Positions 51,393-59,791 of a stretch of DNA of 64,000 bases are shown here, one piece after another. The position numbers and the translations under genes are program-made. The DNA is from JAFGNB01 sp050304135 (lineage in GTDB: Bacteria > Fibrobacterota > Chitinivibrionia > Chitinivibrionales > Chitinispirillaceae): NCBI GenBank assembly GCA_050304135.1, contig JBNLDC010000012.1, positions 1-64,000 on the forward strand, in the 5' to 3' direction. The notes under the pieces are model-generated. The model did not search any database and was not told where the DNA came from. It worked only from the letters and a program-made list of their open reading frames with translations. How positions within the stretch are numbered: position 1 is the stretch's first letter; each line of letters opens with the position of its first letter.

Positions 51393-53447
51393 ATGATGAT
51401 CAGACTGATACATATCCTGTTAATTGCAGCTGTTTTGGCGCGAAGTGGTTCCGCCGGGTGGACCGACGTTAACGGTCCGACTGAGTTTATCAGATCACTG
51501 TTTGTTGTAGATGGAACACTTTTCGCCGGGACCGGGACTAATGGGCTCTATCGTTCAAACGATAATGTGGCAAGCTGGACGGCGGTCCCTGCCGGTTATT
51601 CTTCGTTTACCTCGGTGCTAATAATCGACAAACAGTTGTTTGCGGTAACTGAAAAGGGGATCGTACGTTCCGCTGACAGCGGTGCTCACTGGGATTTGGT
51701 CAGTTCGGAGCCTAGTCCAATTCGTTCACTCATAGAACTTGACGGCACTCTGTATGCCGGAAACCTGAACGGCGTATATTATTCCAGTGATAAAGGGTTC
51801 TCATGGGAAAAAATCAGTTTCGGACTTGCTGATACCAGTGTCAGCTGCCTTGCTGCAGCGGATAGCTATCTCTATGTCGCAACAATGCAGGGAGGACTTT
51901 ATCGCACCTCAAACAATGGAACAACATGGTCTGCGGTTACTACCGGTCTTTCCGGTGGCCAGATAACCTGTCTCGCTCTCAGTGGTAACACTTTCTTTGC
52001 CGGATGCTCCGATGGCCTGTTCCGGTCAGTTAACAATGCGCAAACCTGGAATGCGGTTGATTTCGGCATTGATAGCAGCATCGGCATTACTGCTCTGTAT
52101 GTAAACGGCTCTGTTATTCTGGCGGGCACTGAAAAGGAAATTTTCAGATCAACCGATAACGGAGAACGTTGGACGGCCGCAAATACCGCCTTTCCTCTCT
52201 ACGGTACACAACAATTTGCGGCAATAGGAGATACTCTTTTCGCCGGAACCATATCCAATGGCGTCATCCGCTCGACTGATAGTGGAGTCAGCTGGGTACT
52301 GGCGAATTCCGGGCTCAGACACAACTGGTTTCCTGCGCTGCATGTCAGCGGAGATAAACTGTTTGCGGGTGCAACACTTGGCGCATTTCTCTCAGTTGAT
52401 AATGGCGCACATTGGATATCAGTCGATTCCGGTCTTGCGACGTCAGTTTCCTTTTTCGATGAAAGTCCCAGTACCGGAACTATCGCTGCCCTTACCAGAG
52501 ACGGGTGTGTCTATCGTTTCAACGATGACACCCGGGACTGGTCCGCACTAATTTCAGGGCAGGGAGGAGGCAGACAGGTAGGGCTGATACTCTCGGACGA
52601 TGATATCTTTACGGCAAATGACAGCAGTGGAATTTTTTGTACCACAATCGATGGCACCGGATGGACAAAATTGGCAGCAGGGCTGCCGGAGTCATATAGG
52701 ATATATGCCATTGCCGCACAGGGAAATGCCCTCCTGGCAGCTACGTATTCTAATGGCCTTTTTCGATCCGAGAACAATGGCGCTGAATGGAACGCCGTTA
52801 CGGCAGGGCTCTCCAACGAACATATCGTTTCATTCGCATCTGACGGCAGTACTCTTTATGCCGGAACACTCAATGGGGTTTTTCGCTCCGTGGATAATGG
52901 TTTGAACTGGGAAGCGATAAGAACGGGTATCGAAAAACTATCCATATACTGTATTGCATTAACCGGGAATGCGATTTTTGCCGGAGGGAATGATTACCTC
53001 TACTTGTCCACTTCCAACGGAAAAGAATGGAAAAGGGTAGATGCGGGATTTACTGACAGGTCCATTTATTCCCTGGCGATTACTGACGAATATGTGTTCG
53101 TTGGAACGAGTACCACACTATACCGAAGACCACTCGCTGAAATGATCCCGGTCTCCGTAACTGAACCAACCTGCCAAAAGCCACTTCATCAGGGTTTTAC
53201 CGTGCAATACCGGTCTCACCATACCGCAGTCGTTCAAATAGAGTTCACCCTTGCTTCTGATGGAAATGTATCGGTGGCCGTATTCAATCTTTCGGGTCGG
53301 GAGGTTATGTCCCTTGTCGATGAACCGATGCAACCGGGGTTGCATACCTTGTTCTGGGATGTCCGGACGGCAGTTCCTGGTTGTTATGCGATCCGAATGA
53401 AAACCGGTAGTCGCACGTATGTGCAACGTGTACCGGTTTCCCGGTAA
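51393..53447 (+). CDS. Secreted Asp-box (BNR/sortilin-like) repeat protein with sorting tail
   Basis: This 684-aa protein has a signal peptide (IRLIHILLIAAVLARSGSA). The body contains about eleven repeats of the Asp-box form S-DNG--W: RSNDNVASW, RSADSGAHW, YSSDKGFSW, RTSNNGTTW, RSVNNAQTW, RSTDNGERW, RSTDSGVSW, LSVDNGAHW, RSENNGAEW, RSVDNGLNW and LSTSNGKEW. They alternate with strands such as LFAGT-NGL-RS, giving a beta-propeller of two or more rings. The last ~80 residues form a sorting-type tail (SVAVFNLSGREVMSL, LFWDVRTAVPGCYAIRM). It is exported and perhaps glycan-binding; it lacks enzyme residues. Confidence 0.78.
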   Translation: MMIRLIHILLIAAVLARSGSAGWTDVNGPTEFIRSLFVVDGTLFAGTGTNGLYRSNDNVASWTAVPAGYSSFTSVLIIDKQLFAVTEKGIVRSADSGAHWDLVSSEPSPIRSLIELDGTLYAGNLNGVYYSSDKGFSWEKISFGLADTSVSCLAAADSYLYVATMQGGLYRTSNNGTTWSAVTTGLSGGQITCLALSGNTFFAGCSDGLFRSVNNAQTWNAVDFGIDSSIGITALYVNGSVILAGTEKEIFRSTDNGERWTAANTAFPLYGTQQFAAIGDTLFAGTISNGVIRSTDSGVSWVLANSGLRHNWFPALHVSGDKLFAGATLGAFLSVDNGAHWISVDSGLATSVSFFDESPSTGTIAALTRDGCVYRFNDDTRDWSALISGQGGGRQVGLILSDDDIFTANDSSGIFCTTIDGTGWTKLAAGLPESYRIYAIAAQGNALLAATYSNGLFRSENNGAEWNAVTAGLSNEHIVSFASDGSTLYAGTLNGVFRSVDNGLNWEAIRTGIEKLSIYCIALTGNAIFAGGNDYLYLSTSNGKEWKRVDAGFTDRSIYSLAITDEYVFVGTSTTLYRRPLAEMIPVSVTEPTCQKPLHQGFTVQYRSHHTAVVQIEFTLASDGNVSVAVFNLSGREVMSLVDEPMQPGLHTLFWDVRTAVPGCYAIRMKTGSRTYVQRVPVSR

Positions 53448-53719
53448 ATAACCCTTTAAACGTTCTCTGTCGGTACATCTCTGTAATTAAAAACGACTAC
53501 TGCAGCAATCAGGTCAAAAGTTACGTTCATTACCGGCTTGGTTTCCCGCATATAAAAACCCCCACTTCGCCGCGGTTCACCGTTTCTTCACCGGTATTTC
53601 ACTTTCGTTTCATATCCTCCGCAAACTGGTTGAGTATTCTATAGGTATCCGGATAACAGAAGGTCGCTACTCATGCTCAACCCACCGCCGCAGAGGCGGC
53701 AAAACGAAAGGATTGCATA

Positions 53720-54025
53720 ATGGATTCACTGACACTTGCCGAGAAAACATCTGCCTGGATAAGGACCTCCGTTGTACTCAAATTACTTGGAATCAGAATG
53801 CTGATACTTATTCTTCTCATTCCCATGTCAATGCTCAGATCGCTCATTGCGGAACCAAGTGCACTGCAGGAAAATGCGGTTGCTGAAATCAGCTCGAAAT
53901 GGGGTGGTGAGCAGACGTTGACGGGACCGGTTCTGACCATACCGTATTCAGTTTCTATTTTCGCATCGTGTTGCAATTCACTATCACCCCCAGTAGCCAC
54001 ATTTATATTGACTCTATTTGCTTAA
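53720..54025 (+). pseudogene. creD: Truncated creD-like gene
   Basis: The first ~80 residues match the N-terminus of the inner-membrane protein CreD: a helix of LGIRMLILILLIPMSMLRSL followed by NAVAEISSKWGGEQTLTGPV and LTIPYS. CreD proteins are about 450 aa, but this frame turns into unrelated residues (VSIFASCCNSLSPP) and stops after 101 codons. No more CreD-like sequence follows. The break coincides with a short inverted-repeat element. It is a non-functional remnant. Confidence 0.7.
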
Positions 54026-54038
54026 AAAAACACGATGC
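53963..54038. repeat. Short inverted-repeat-bounded insert at the creD break
   Basis: GCATCGTGTT (53963-53972) and AACACGATGC (54029-54038) are perfect 10-bp inverted repeats flanking 56 bases. They begin where CreD similarity ends. The segment may be the scar of an insertion or deletion event. Confidence 0.4.
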
Positions 54039-54343
54039 CCGGCATGACATAAATGTCTGTTGTTTTCTGAATAGTTCCCCGCTTTTTTGTGGGATTTTTT
54101 ATAGCTGTAGAAATGAGTGATGTTATGGGAGTGTCAGGTTTGTAGAAAGCAAATTTCAACCGGTTCTCGGGAGTGGATGGGTTTTGTCACCTCTATACCC
54201 CGGCCAGAGGAAATTCAGCTGCGAACCACTCTATCCCGGTGTACATAGTTGCAATTCTATCGTCTAACCCTGTATTTTTCATAATATGTCATATGTAGAG
54301 ACCGTTTTATGGTGGCAACAGAACCGAGGACAAGGAATAAGCT
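54039..54343. other. 305-base intergenic interval, nothing recognised
   Basis: No gene or clear structure is visible. AAGGA at 54332 is the ribosome site for the next gene. Confidence 0.35.
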
Positions 54344-54778
54344 TTGAAACCGACTGAAAAACAGATTAAAAAGATCGCCGAGGAACTAGACTGCGGAATG
54401 CGCTGTATATTCAACACAAGAAACGGTGAACTGAAATGTATTATTGATTCAGACAGCTGGGATGTCGCAGATGATGAAATACTCGGAGAGGACTTGAAAG
54501 AGATTGAACAAAATGAAGCCGATTATTTTGAATTCGAACAACTTGATACCCATGAATCATTCAGGATCATGGCTGATTTCGCGGAAAACGTGGATAATGA
54601 AGTATTGCGGAATACTCTGGTTGGTGCTCTCAATCGTCCCAAACCATTCAGAAACTTCAAACAGCACATTGACAATTCCGGCGCATACCGGGAGCAGTGG
54701 TTTACTTTTAAAAATAGTCGGTATATAGAGTATGTGAAGGGTCTGATTGAAGCGTATGAGGAGCGGTTTGATCAGTAG
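54344..54778 (+). CDS. UPF0158-family protein
   Basis: This 144-aa acidic protein starts at TTG with AAGGA seven bases upstream. Its order of motifs is that of the UPF0158 family: an N-terminal IAEELDCGMRCIFNTRNGEL, LKEIEQNEADYFEFEQL, SFRIMADFAENVDNEVLR, LNRPKPFRNFKQHID and a C-terminal EQWFTFKNSRYIEYVKGL. The family is widespread and uncharacterised. It appears monocistronic. Confidence 0.8.
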   Translation: MKPTEKQIKKIAEELDCGMRCIFNTRNGELKCIIDSDSWDVADDEILGEDLKEIEQNEADYFEFEQLDTHESFRIMADFAENVDNEVLRNTLVGALNRPKPFRNFKQHIDNSGAYREQWFTFKNSRYIEYVKGLIEAYEERFDQ

Positions 54779-54883
54779 TTTGATAGTAACGAAAATATAT
54801 TTCCTTGAAAAGCCTATTGTTATCAATAAACGTGCTTCCAGGCAATGCCATTTTTGAAAGATTAAAGCGGTATGGAAATGTTT

Positions 54884-56512
54884 TTATCCCCTCAACCACA
54901 CTGCCACCGTCAACCACCTCCCCAGCACTTCCGACCGGTCAGCACCACCAAAGTGCCGGGTCAGCGTTGCCTGCACTTCTTTCCGGTCAACATACGCAAA
55001 CAACGGTGAATCAGCTGCTGTCAACGTATCCTGAAAAAACGATCGCGCCGGTTCACTTCGTATCCACGAGCCATAATCAAAAAAGTCACGCTGATCGCTA
55101 AGAAGGGGAAGTGTTCGCCGCAGTTTACCGATTCCTTTCCGTGCAACGACTACCATTTTGTCGAGCGGGGAGGTACGGGATATGGGCAATCCTGTCTTCT
55201 GCCAGGGAATAGTGGTAAAGTACTCCGGGAATGCCTGCAGAAGCATTCTGTTGTACAGAGCGGAATTCTTCCGAAACCTGACCGGAATGGCAAGGGTCAG
55301 CTCAATCAGGTCGCGGTCGAAAAATGGCAACCGTGTATGGTAGGCGATACTTCCCAGATACAGCCCGGCCGCAATGAAACGCCTGCCGCGATTGAGGAAA
55401 TTGCTGTATTCCCCGTCCGGGTGGTTTGCATACGAGCCACCGAGCAGGGCATCGCCCAGAAAACCATTCAGTTCGATGTCGTGTATATCGTGCAGTTGGT
55501 CAATATGCTCGATACCGTGCATGTGGAGCATGTTGAACTGGCCGTCGGTAAGGTTGATTGCTTCGATACGATTATCGAGCCAGTTTGCGGCGGTGATCTC
55601 ATGGATATGGTGGTTTGATGGACGGAGCGAAGCAACCCGGCGGGCGATGGTGATATCCGGACAGCCGGGTCTGCCGAACGTGACTGCGGGAACCGGTTCC
55701 GCGTGCCGGGGAAGGGCGGCAAAAATCGCCCGTGAGTCGAGACCGCCGCTCAAGCCGACACCGACCTTCTCTCCGGGGCGGCACCGTTTCTCTACGGCAT
55801 TTCTGAAGGCCATGCTCAGTTTTTCAAGGGTAGCAGGGCTGTCCGGGGGATCGGTGAGTGGCGAAATGTTGTCCGGACTCCAGTAGGTGGTGCAATGCAG
55901 TTGTTTTGCCGTGTAATCCCACACGGCAAGTTGCGCAGGGGCAATCAATTCGACCTCTTTATACCAGGTCCTGCTGCCGGTATGGTTCCCCACTGAAAGA
56001 AATTCATTTACCGCGGCAGGATCGATCTGCAGTTGCAGGGAGGGAATCTGTCGGAACGCTTTACATTCCGTTGCCCAGGCGATTCCTTCAGGAGTGATAC
56101 AGAGATAGAACTGCCGCAGGCCGAAACGGTCGCTTACAAAGATGAGCTTTCTGCTGAATGGATCGTAAATGACGGCTGCAAATACCGCATCAATGGTGGC
56201 CAGCCACCTGGTGAGTGTGTCTTCGGCAAAGGCGTTGTGGAGTTCCTCCGCAAAGGATATCTTCGTGGGAGCGGTATCGGGAAAGTGTTCTCCATCAACC
56301 CAGACCACCGCTCGGGGACCTTTATATCGTTGTGTAATGAATTCAACGGGTGCCAGAGAGACTGACGTGCCGGCGATGCAATCGTCGGTGAAGGTGGTGC
56401 CAACGGTATGGTAGGGCCGGTAGACAAGCGAGGTTGCCATTCGTGCGGCAATGTCCGTTGTGGAGACCCCGCGCTCCAGAAGTGAAACCGTACATCCGCA
56501 CAATCCCGGCAT
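54884..56512 (-). CDS. Asparagine-synthetase-like protein without glutaminase nucleophile
   Basis: This 542-aa protein shows an Asn-synthetase layout. An Ntn-like N-terminal domain begins MPGLCGC, where the usual MCG-I start would put Cys at residue 2, here Pro. The C-terminal synthetase domain has the ATP pyrophosphatase loop GVGLSGGLDSRAIF (~253) and LNGFLGDALLGGSY. Loss of Cys2 means glutamine cannot be used as amide source. Such paralogues act on other carboxylates, for example lasso-peptide or beta-lactam cyclases. Its ATG lies one base after the stop of the adjacent AsnB-like gene, so the two are co-translated. Substrate unknown. Confidence 0.75.
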   Translation of the reverse strand: MPGLCGCTVSLLERGVSTTDIAARMATSLVYRPYHTVGTTFTDDCIAGTSVSLAPVEFITQRYKGPRAVVWVDGEHFPDTAPTKISFAEELHNAFAEDTLTRWLATIDAVFAAVIYDPFSRKLIFVSDRFGLRQFYLCITPEGIAWATECKAFRQIPSLQLQIDPAAVNEFLSVGNHTGSRTWYKEVELIAPAQLAVWDYTAKQLHCTTYWSPDNISPLTDPPDSPATLEKLSMAFRNAVEKRCRPGEKVGVGLSGGLDSRAIFAALPRHAEPVPAVTFGRPGCPDITIARRVASLRPSNHHIHEITAANWLDNRIEAINLTDGQFNMLHMHGIEHIDQLHDIHDIELNGFLGDALLGGSYANHPDGEYSNFLNRGRRFIAAGLYLGSIAYHTRLPFFDRDLIELTLAIPVRFRKNSALYNRMLLQAFPEYFTTIPWQKTGLPISRTSPLDKMVVVARKGIGKLRRTLPLLSDQRDFFDYGSWIRSEPARSFFQDTLTAADSPLFAYVDRKEVQATLTRHFGGADRSEVLGRWLTVAVWLRG

Positions 56513-56513
56513 A

Positions 56514-58379
56514 TCACTTCCTCAGCAGATGTTTGACGTGGTCGGGTGACTCTCCGGCCACAAAGATTCTTCCCCAGACCTCAAGCGACACCGCGGTGAA
56601 AAGCAGATCCACATCGGGACGGGCCCAGGCGAGGAGTGAACGGTCGGACAGGTTGAAATATCCGGAGAGAAATCCATCTTTGAACAGTTTCTCCGGAACC
56701 TGCCGTGTATACGACTGCCATGGCACCGGAAAACCCGCTTTTTTACGATAGATAACCGGACGCGGAAGGTACGCTTCGGCACATTTTTTAACGATGAATT
56801 TACCGGTGCGACCGCGCACTTTCCATGAACTGTCGAGACGCAGGGCAAAATCGATCAGACTGTTTTCAATAAACGGGACCCGCGACTCAATACTCGCCTT
56901 CATGCACATGCGGTCATTGCGCTGCAGCAGTGTAGAGAGGTGACCGTAAAGATTCGAGGTGATGAACGCGGCAAGCTCCGGAAAACTGTCGTGGCCGGTG
57001 TATGCCTGCAGCAGTGCTTCAAGGTGCGGTGCCACGGCAGCCCCCCGCAGCAGTGCGTTGCGTTTCGCGAAGAGTGGAACGTTGTTGTTCGAATAGGGCA
57101 GGTAAGCCCCGGTGTAAGTGAACAGTTCATCTTTGGTGAAATAATCTGAAAACCGGAACCGCTTGAAGGCGCGGTAGGCGGTATCGATCAGACGGGAAAT
57201 ACGGCTTGTCTGCGCGTGGGTTTTCAGTGTGGTGCCGAACAGTGAGTGCCAGCCGTAACCGCCAAAGAGCTCATCGGCTCCTTCACCACACAAAAGTGCT
57301 TTCACCCCGTAACTGTGTGCTTTCCGTGCAACGGCGTGCAGGGCAATGTCACTGGGGTGGTAGATCGGGGCGTCGAGGTGGTACGTCGCATCGGCGAGCG
57401 CCGCAAGATAGTCGGAAGCATCGAGTTGCGCCGTATGCAGATCAAGCCTGTACCGACGTGCCACCATTTCAGCGTACGCAAGTTCACCGGGACCATCCTT
57501 GGCGGTCGCATGGTAGATGCTGACATTCGCCCCTTTACTTGCCGCAATCGCGGTGATGAGACTTGAATCCACCCCGCCGCTGCAGAGTATGCCGAGTGGA
57601 GCATCACTGATGAGGTGCAGCGCGACCGACTCGTTGAGAAGGGTATCAAGTTCTGAAACCACCTCGGCGACTTGCTTACTTTGCAGGTATGTATCTGTCT
57701 GTCGCGTGATTGTATCGAGAATGGAGAAAAATGACGTGGTTGTTGTTGTCAGGTCGTCGCACCGGACCAGTAGTGTACTCCCTGGTTCCAGCTCACTGAT
57801 GGCCCGGAAGGGGGTATGGAGCGTCTGTCCATGGCCGAAGGCGACGATATCGGCAATGTACTCCCGGTCAAGATCATCCGCACGAGAATACCCGCCTGCT
57901 GATTCAAGCAGTGCAAGAACGGTTTTTATCTCCGATGAAAAGTAAAAACGGCGCTGATGCTCAGCGTAGTAGAGCGGTTTGATACCGGTACGGTCGCGGG
58001 TGAGGAGCAGGGTGCGGCTGCGTTTGTCGTACCAGGCGAATGCGAACATGCCGTTGAGCCGGGGGATGCAGGCTGCACCTTCACTCTGCAGCTGGGCTGC
58101 AAGCGCAAGCGTGTCCGACGGGAACGCGTTGCTGGTGCCAAGAGATTTGAAATTGTAAATTTCTCCGTTGTAGACGAGTATGCCGCATTCATTTTCCAGT
58201 GGCTGGTGTGAACGGGGAGAGAGGTCGATCACGCTGAGCCGGTTGTGACAGAAGCAGTAACCGTTTCCGGCTAAGCTGCCGAACCAGTCCGGGCCACGGT
58301 GATCCTGCAGCCGTGCTGCACTCTCAACCTGACTACGGACCGGGGTCGGCGTTCCGATGACTCCGGTTATTCCGCACAT
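56514..58379 (-). CDS. asnB: Asparagine synthetase (glutamine-hydrolysing), AsnB type
   Basis: This 621-aa protein has nucleophile Cys2 in MCGITGVIG, the glutaminase residues RGPDWFG, LSVIDLSPRSHQPL and NGEIYNF, and the synthetase loop LCSGGVDSSLITAI (~266). A GEGADELFGGYGW motif and the C-terminal helical region (KKAGFPVPWQSY) follow. It should make asparagine from aspartate and glutamine, though long AsnB variants also amidate other substrates, such as cell-wall or peptide carboxylates. Directly followed by the nucleophile-less paralogue, which is unusual. Its start lies opposite a 270-base gap before the small membrane-protein gene. Confidence 0.85.
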   Translation of the reverse strand: MCGITGVIGTPTPVRSQVESAARLQDHRGPDWFGSLAGNGYCFCHNRLSVIDLSPRSHQPLENECGILVYNGEIYNFKSLGTSNAFPSDTLALAAQLQSEGAACIPRLNGMFAFAWYDKRSRTLLLTRDRTGIKPLYYAEHQRRFYFSSEIKTVLALLESAGGYSRADDLDREYIADIVAFGHGQTLHTPFRAISELEPGSTLLVRCDDLTTTTTSFFSILDTITRQTDTYLQSKQVAEVVSELDTLLNESVALHLISDAPLGILCSGGVDSSLITAIAASKGANVSIYHATAKDGPGELAYAEMVARRYRLDLHTAQLDASDYLAALADATYHLDAPIYHPSDIALHAVARKAHSYGVKALLCGEGADELFGGYGWHSLFGTTLKTHAQTSRISRLIDTAYRAFKRFRFSDYFTKDELFTYTGAYLPYSNNNVPLFAKRNALLRGAAVAPHLEALLQAYTGHDSFPELAAFITSNLYGHLSTLLQRNDRMCMKASIESRVPFIENSLIDFALRLDSSWKVRGRTGKFIVKKCAEAYLPRPVIYRKKAGFPVPWQSYTRQVPEKLFKDGFLSGYFNLSDRSLLAWARPDVDLLFTAVSLEVWGRIFVAGESPDHVKHLLRK

Positions 58380-58652
58380 GACGGTTTGTATCCTGAAAGA
58401 GTGGTCAAAGGTATATTATAAATGTGTTGTGGTTGCAATGGTGTGGCTTTCAGGTTCCGCTTTTCAATGCTTCAACTCACACTGTTTACCAGTCGCACCT
58501 CTACAAATCGTGCAATGCTGTTTAGAGTGGGTATACGGCTTTCCGGTTGTATGCATCCGTTATCGCCTGTTTCCAGTGAAAAATAGAAAAGCCTTGTATA
58601 AAAAGCAAAAAGGAACACATTTACCCCACAATCATTCCGGAAGGAGAACTGC

Positions 58653-58838
58653 ATGCTGACTGAAAACAGTGGGATTGTGACCGCCGGTATTGCTTTCCTT
58701 TGGATAGTCCCCTATATGATGGCGAGTTTTTCGCATTTCTACCAGGATCTGCTTGATAATACAGCAGAGGGAAGCTCGACGGTTGAACAGGTCAGAACAC
58801 TCCCACCCGATGGAACCGTGCCGAATGCAGCTGTTTGA
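58653..58838 (+). CDS. Small membrane protein overlapping tatD
   Basis: This 61-aa product has a strong GGAAGGAG site six bases before ATG. One hydrophobic helix (VTAGIAFLWIVPYMMASF) precedes a polar tail. The stop lies 14 bases inside the tatD gene, so translation of tatD may be coupled to it. No family was recognised. Confidence 0.5.
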   Translation: MLTENSGIVTAGIAFLWIVPYMMASFSHFYQDLLDNTAEGSSTVEQVRTLPPDGTVPNAAV

Positions 58839-59604
58839 CAGCCATTGTCATCTGCAGGATGATCGGTTGCAGCCTGAGCTCGATGCGGTTATCGGCAGGG
58901 CTGCGGCTGCGGGTGTCATCCGTATGGTATGCTGCGGCAGCAGCGAAGAGGACTGGCAGCAGGTCCTCGACCTCTCAAAGCAGTATGAGGCGGTTATTCC
59001 GGCATTCGGGGTACATCCCTGGTATATTGACGGCTGCGTAGACGGCTGGTTTGATCGTCTGGAGCAACTTCTGCAGGAAAATCCGGCGGCTGCCGTAGGG
59101 GAGATCGGACTCGATCACGCGATTGAAGAACGAAACGACGAACTGCAGCTGTCGGTATTCTATCGGCAGCTGCAGCTTGCTCACCGGTTGGGGCGTCCCG
59201 CGTCGATTCATTGCCGCAGCGCATGGGGGAGCCTTACCGGGCTGCTGCGCAGCGAACCTGAAATAGCACGCGGTTGTGTCATCCACTCCTACAGTGGCCC
59301 GGTAGAGCTGGTCGAAGAACTGCAACGCCACGGGCTGCTGCTCTCGTTTTCAGGATCAATTACTTATGAACGGAATCGACGGGCACGTAAAGCCGTTGTG
59401 AAGGTTGCACCGGAACATCTGCTTCTCGAGACTGACAGCCCCGATATCCCACCAGAGGGGCATACTGGTCCCAATGAACCGTGTACCATTCTGAAGGTGG
59501 CGGAGACAGTTGCAGAACTACGGGGGGTACCGGTGGAGCAGGTGGCAGAGGATTCGTTTTCAGCCGGATCCGTTTTTTTTTCCTCTCATTCCGATCGTAC
59601 CTAG
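58825..59604 (+). CDS. tatD: TatD-family metal-dependent hydrolase
   Basis: This ~259-aa protein is read from ATG 58825 (MQLFDSHCHL). TatD metal ligands are visible: His-x-His in DSHCHL, Glu in VGEIGLDHA, His in ASIHCRSAW, His in VIHSYSGP and Asp in LLETDSPDIPPEG, with a TIM-barrel pattern. TatD enzymes are Mg2+/Zn2+ 3'-5' exonucleases involved in DNA quality or, in some members, other phosphoester substrates. Earlier ATGs (58810, 58753) lie in the small gene before it. Length is normal. Confidence 0.85.
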   Translation: MQLFDSHCHLQDDRLQPELDAVIGRAAAAGVIRMVCCGSSEEDWQQVLDLSKQYEAVIPAFGVHPWYIDGCVDGWFDRLEQLLQENPAAAVGEIGLDHAIEERNDELQLSVFYRQLQLAHRLGRPASIHCRSAWGSLTGLLRSEPEIARGCVIHSYSGPVELVEELQRHGLLLSFSGSITYERNRRARKAVVKVAPEHLLLETDSPDIPPEGHTGPNEPCTILKVAETVAELRGVPVEQVAEDSFSAGSVFFSSHSDRT

Positions 59605-59636
59605 GACTACCGGTATCCGACTGGCGATTCTGCGTT

Positions 59637-59741
59637 ATGGCGAATTACAAGAGGACCATTACCATTCTCGATGAGCTGTGGGCCCATCTCTGCGCACCCT
59701 GCGGGCGGTCATTCAGGAAGCAGTACCATATCAGTAAGTAA
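59637..59741 (+). pseudogene. Possible transposase remnant or tiny gene
   Basis: ATG 59637 opens a 34-codon frame (YKRTITILDELWAHLCAPCG, RSFRKQYHISK). The helix TILDELWAHL--PCG resembles the N-terminal part of certain integrase-type transposases I recall, but the match is short. No ribosome site is seen. Confidence 0.2.
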
Positions 59742-59791
59742 GAACGGGGTAATGATAACGGTTCCGTGGCGGAGTATCGTAACGTACCGGA

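Noticed and set aside
53683..53700. CCGCC-GCAGA-GGCGG hairpin as an attenuator for creD
   Set aside because: The hairpin is real but short, no T-run follows, and the downstream gene is a remnant.
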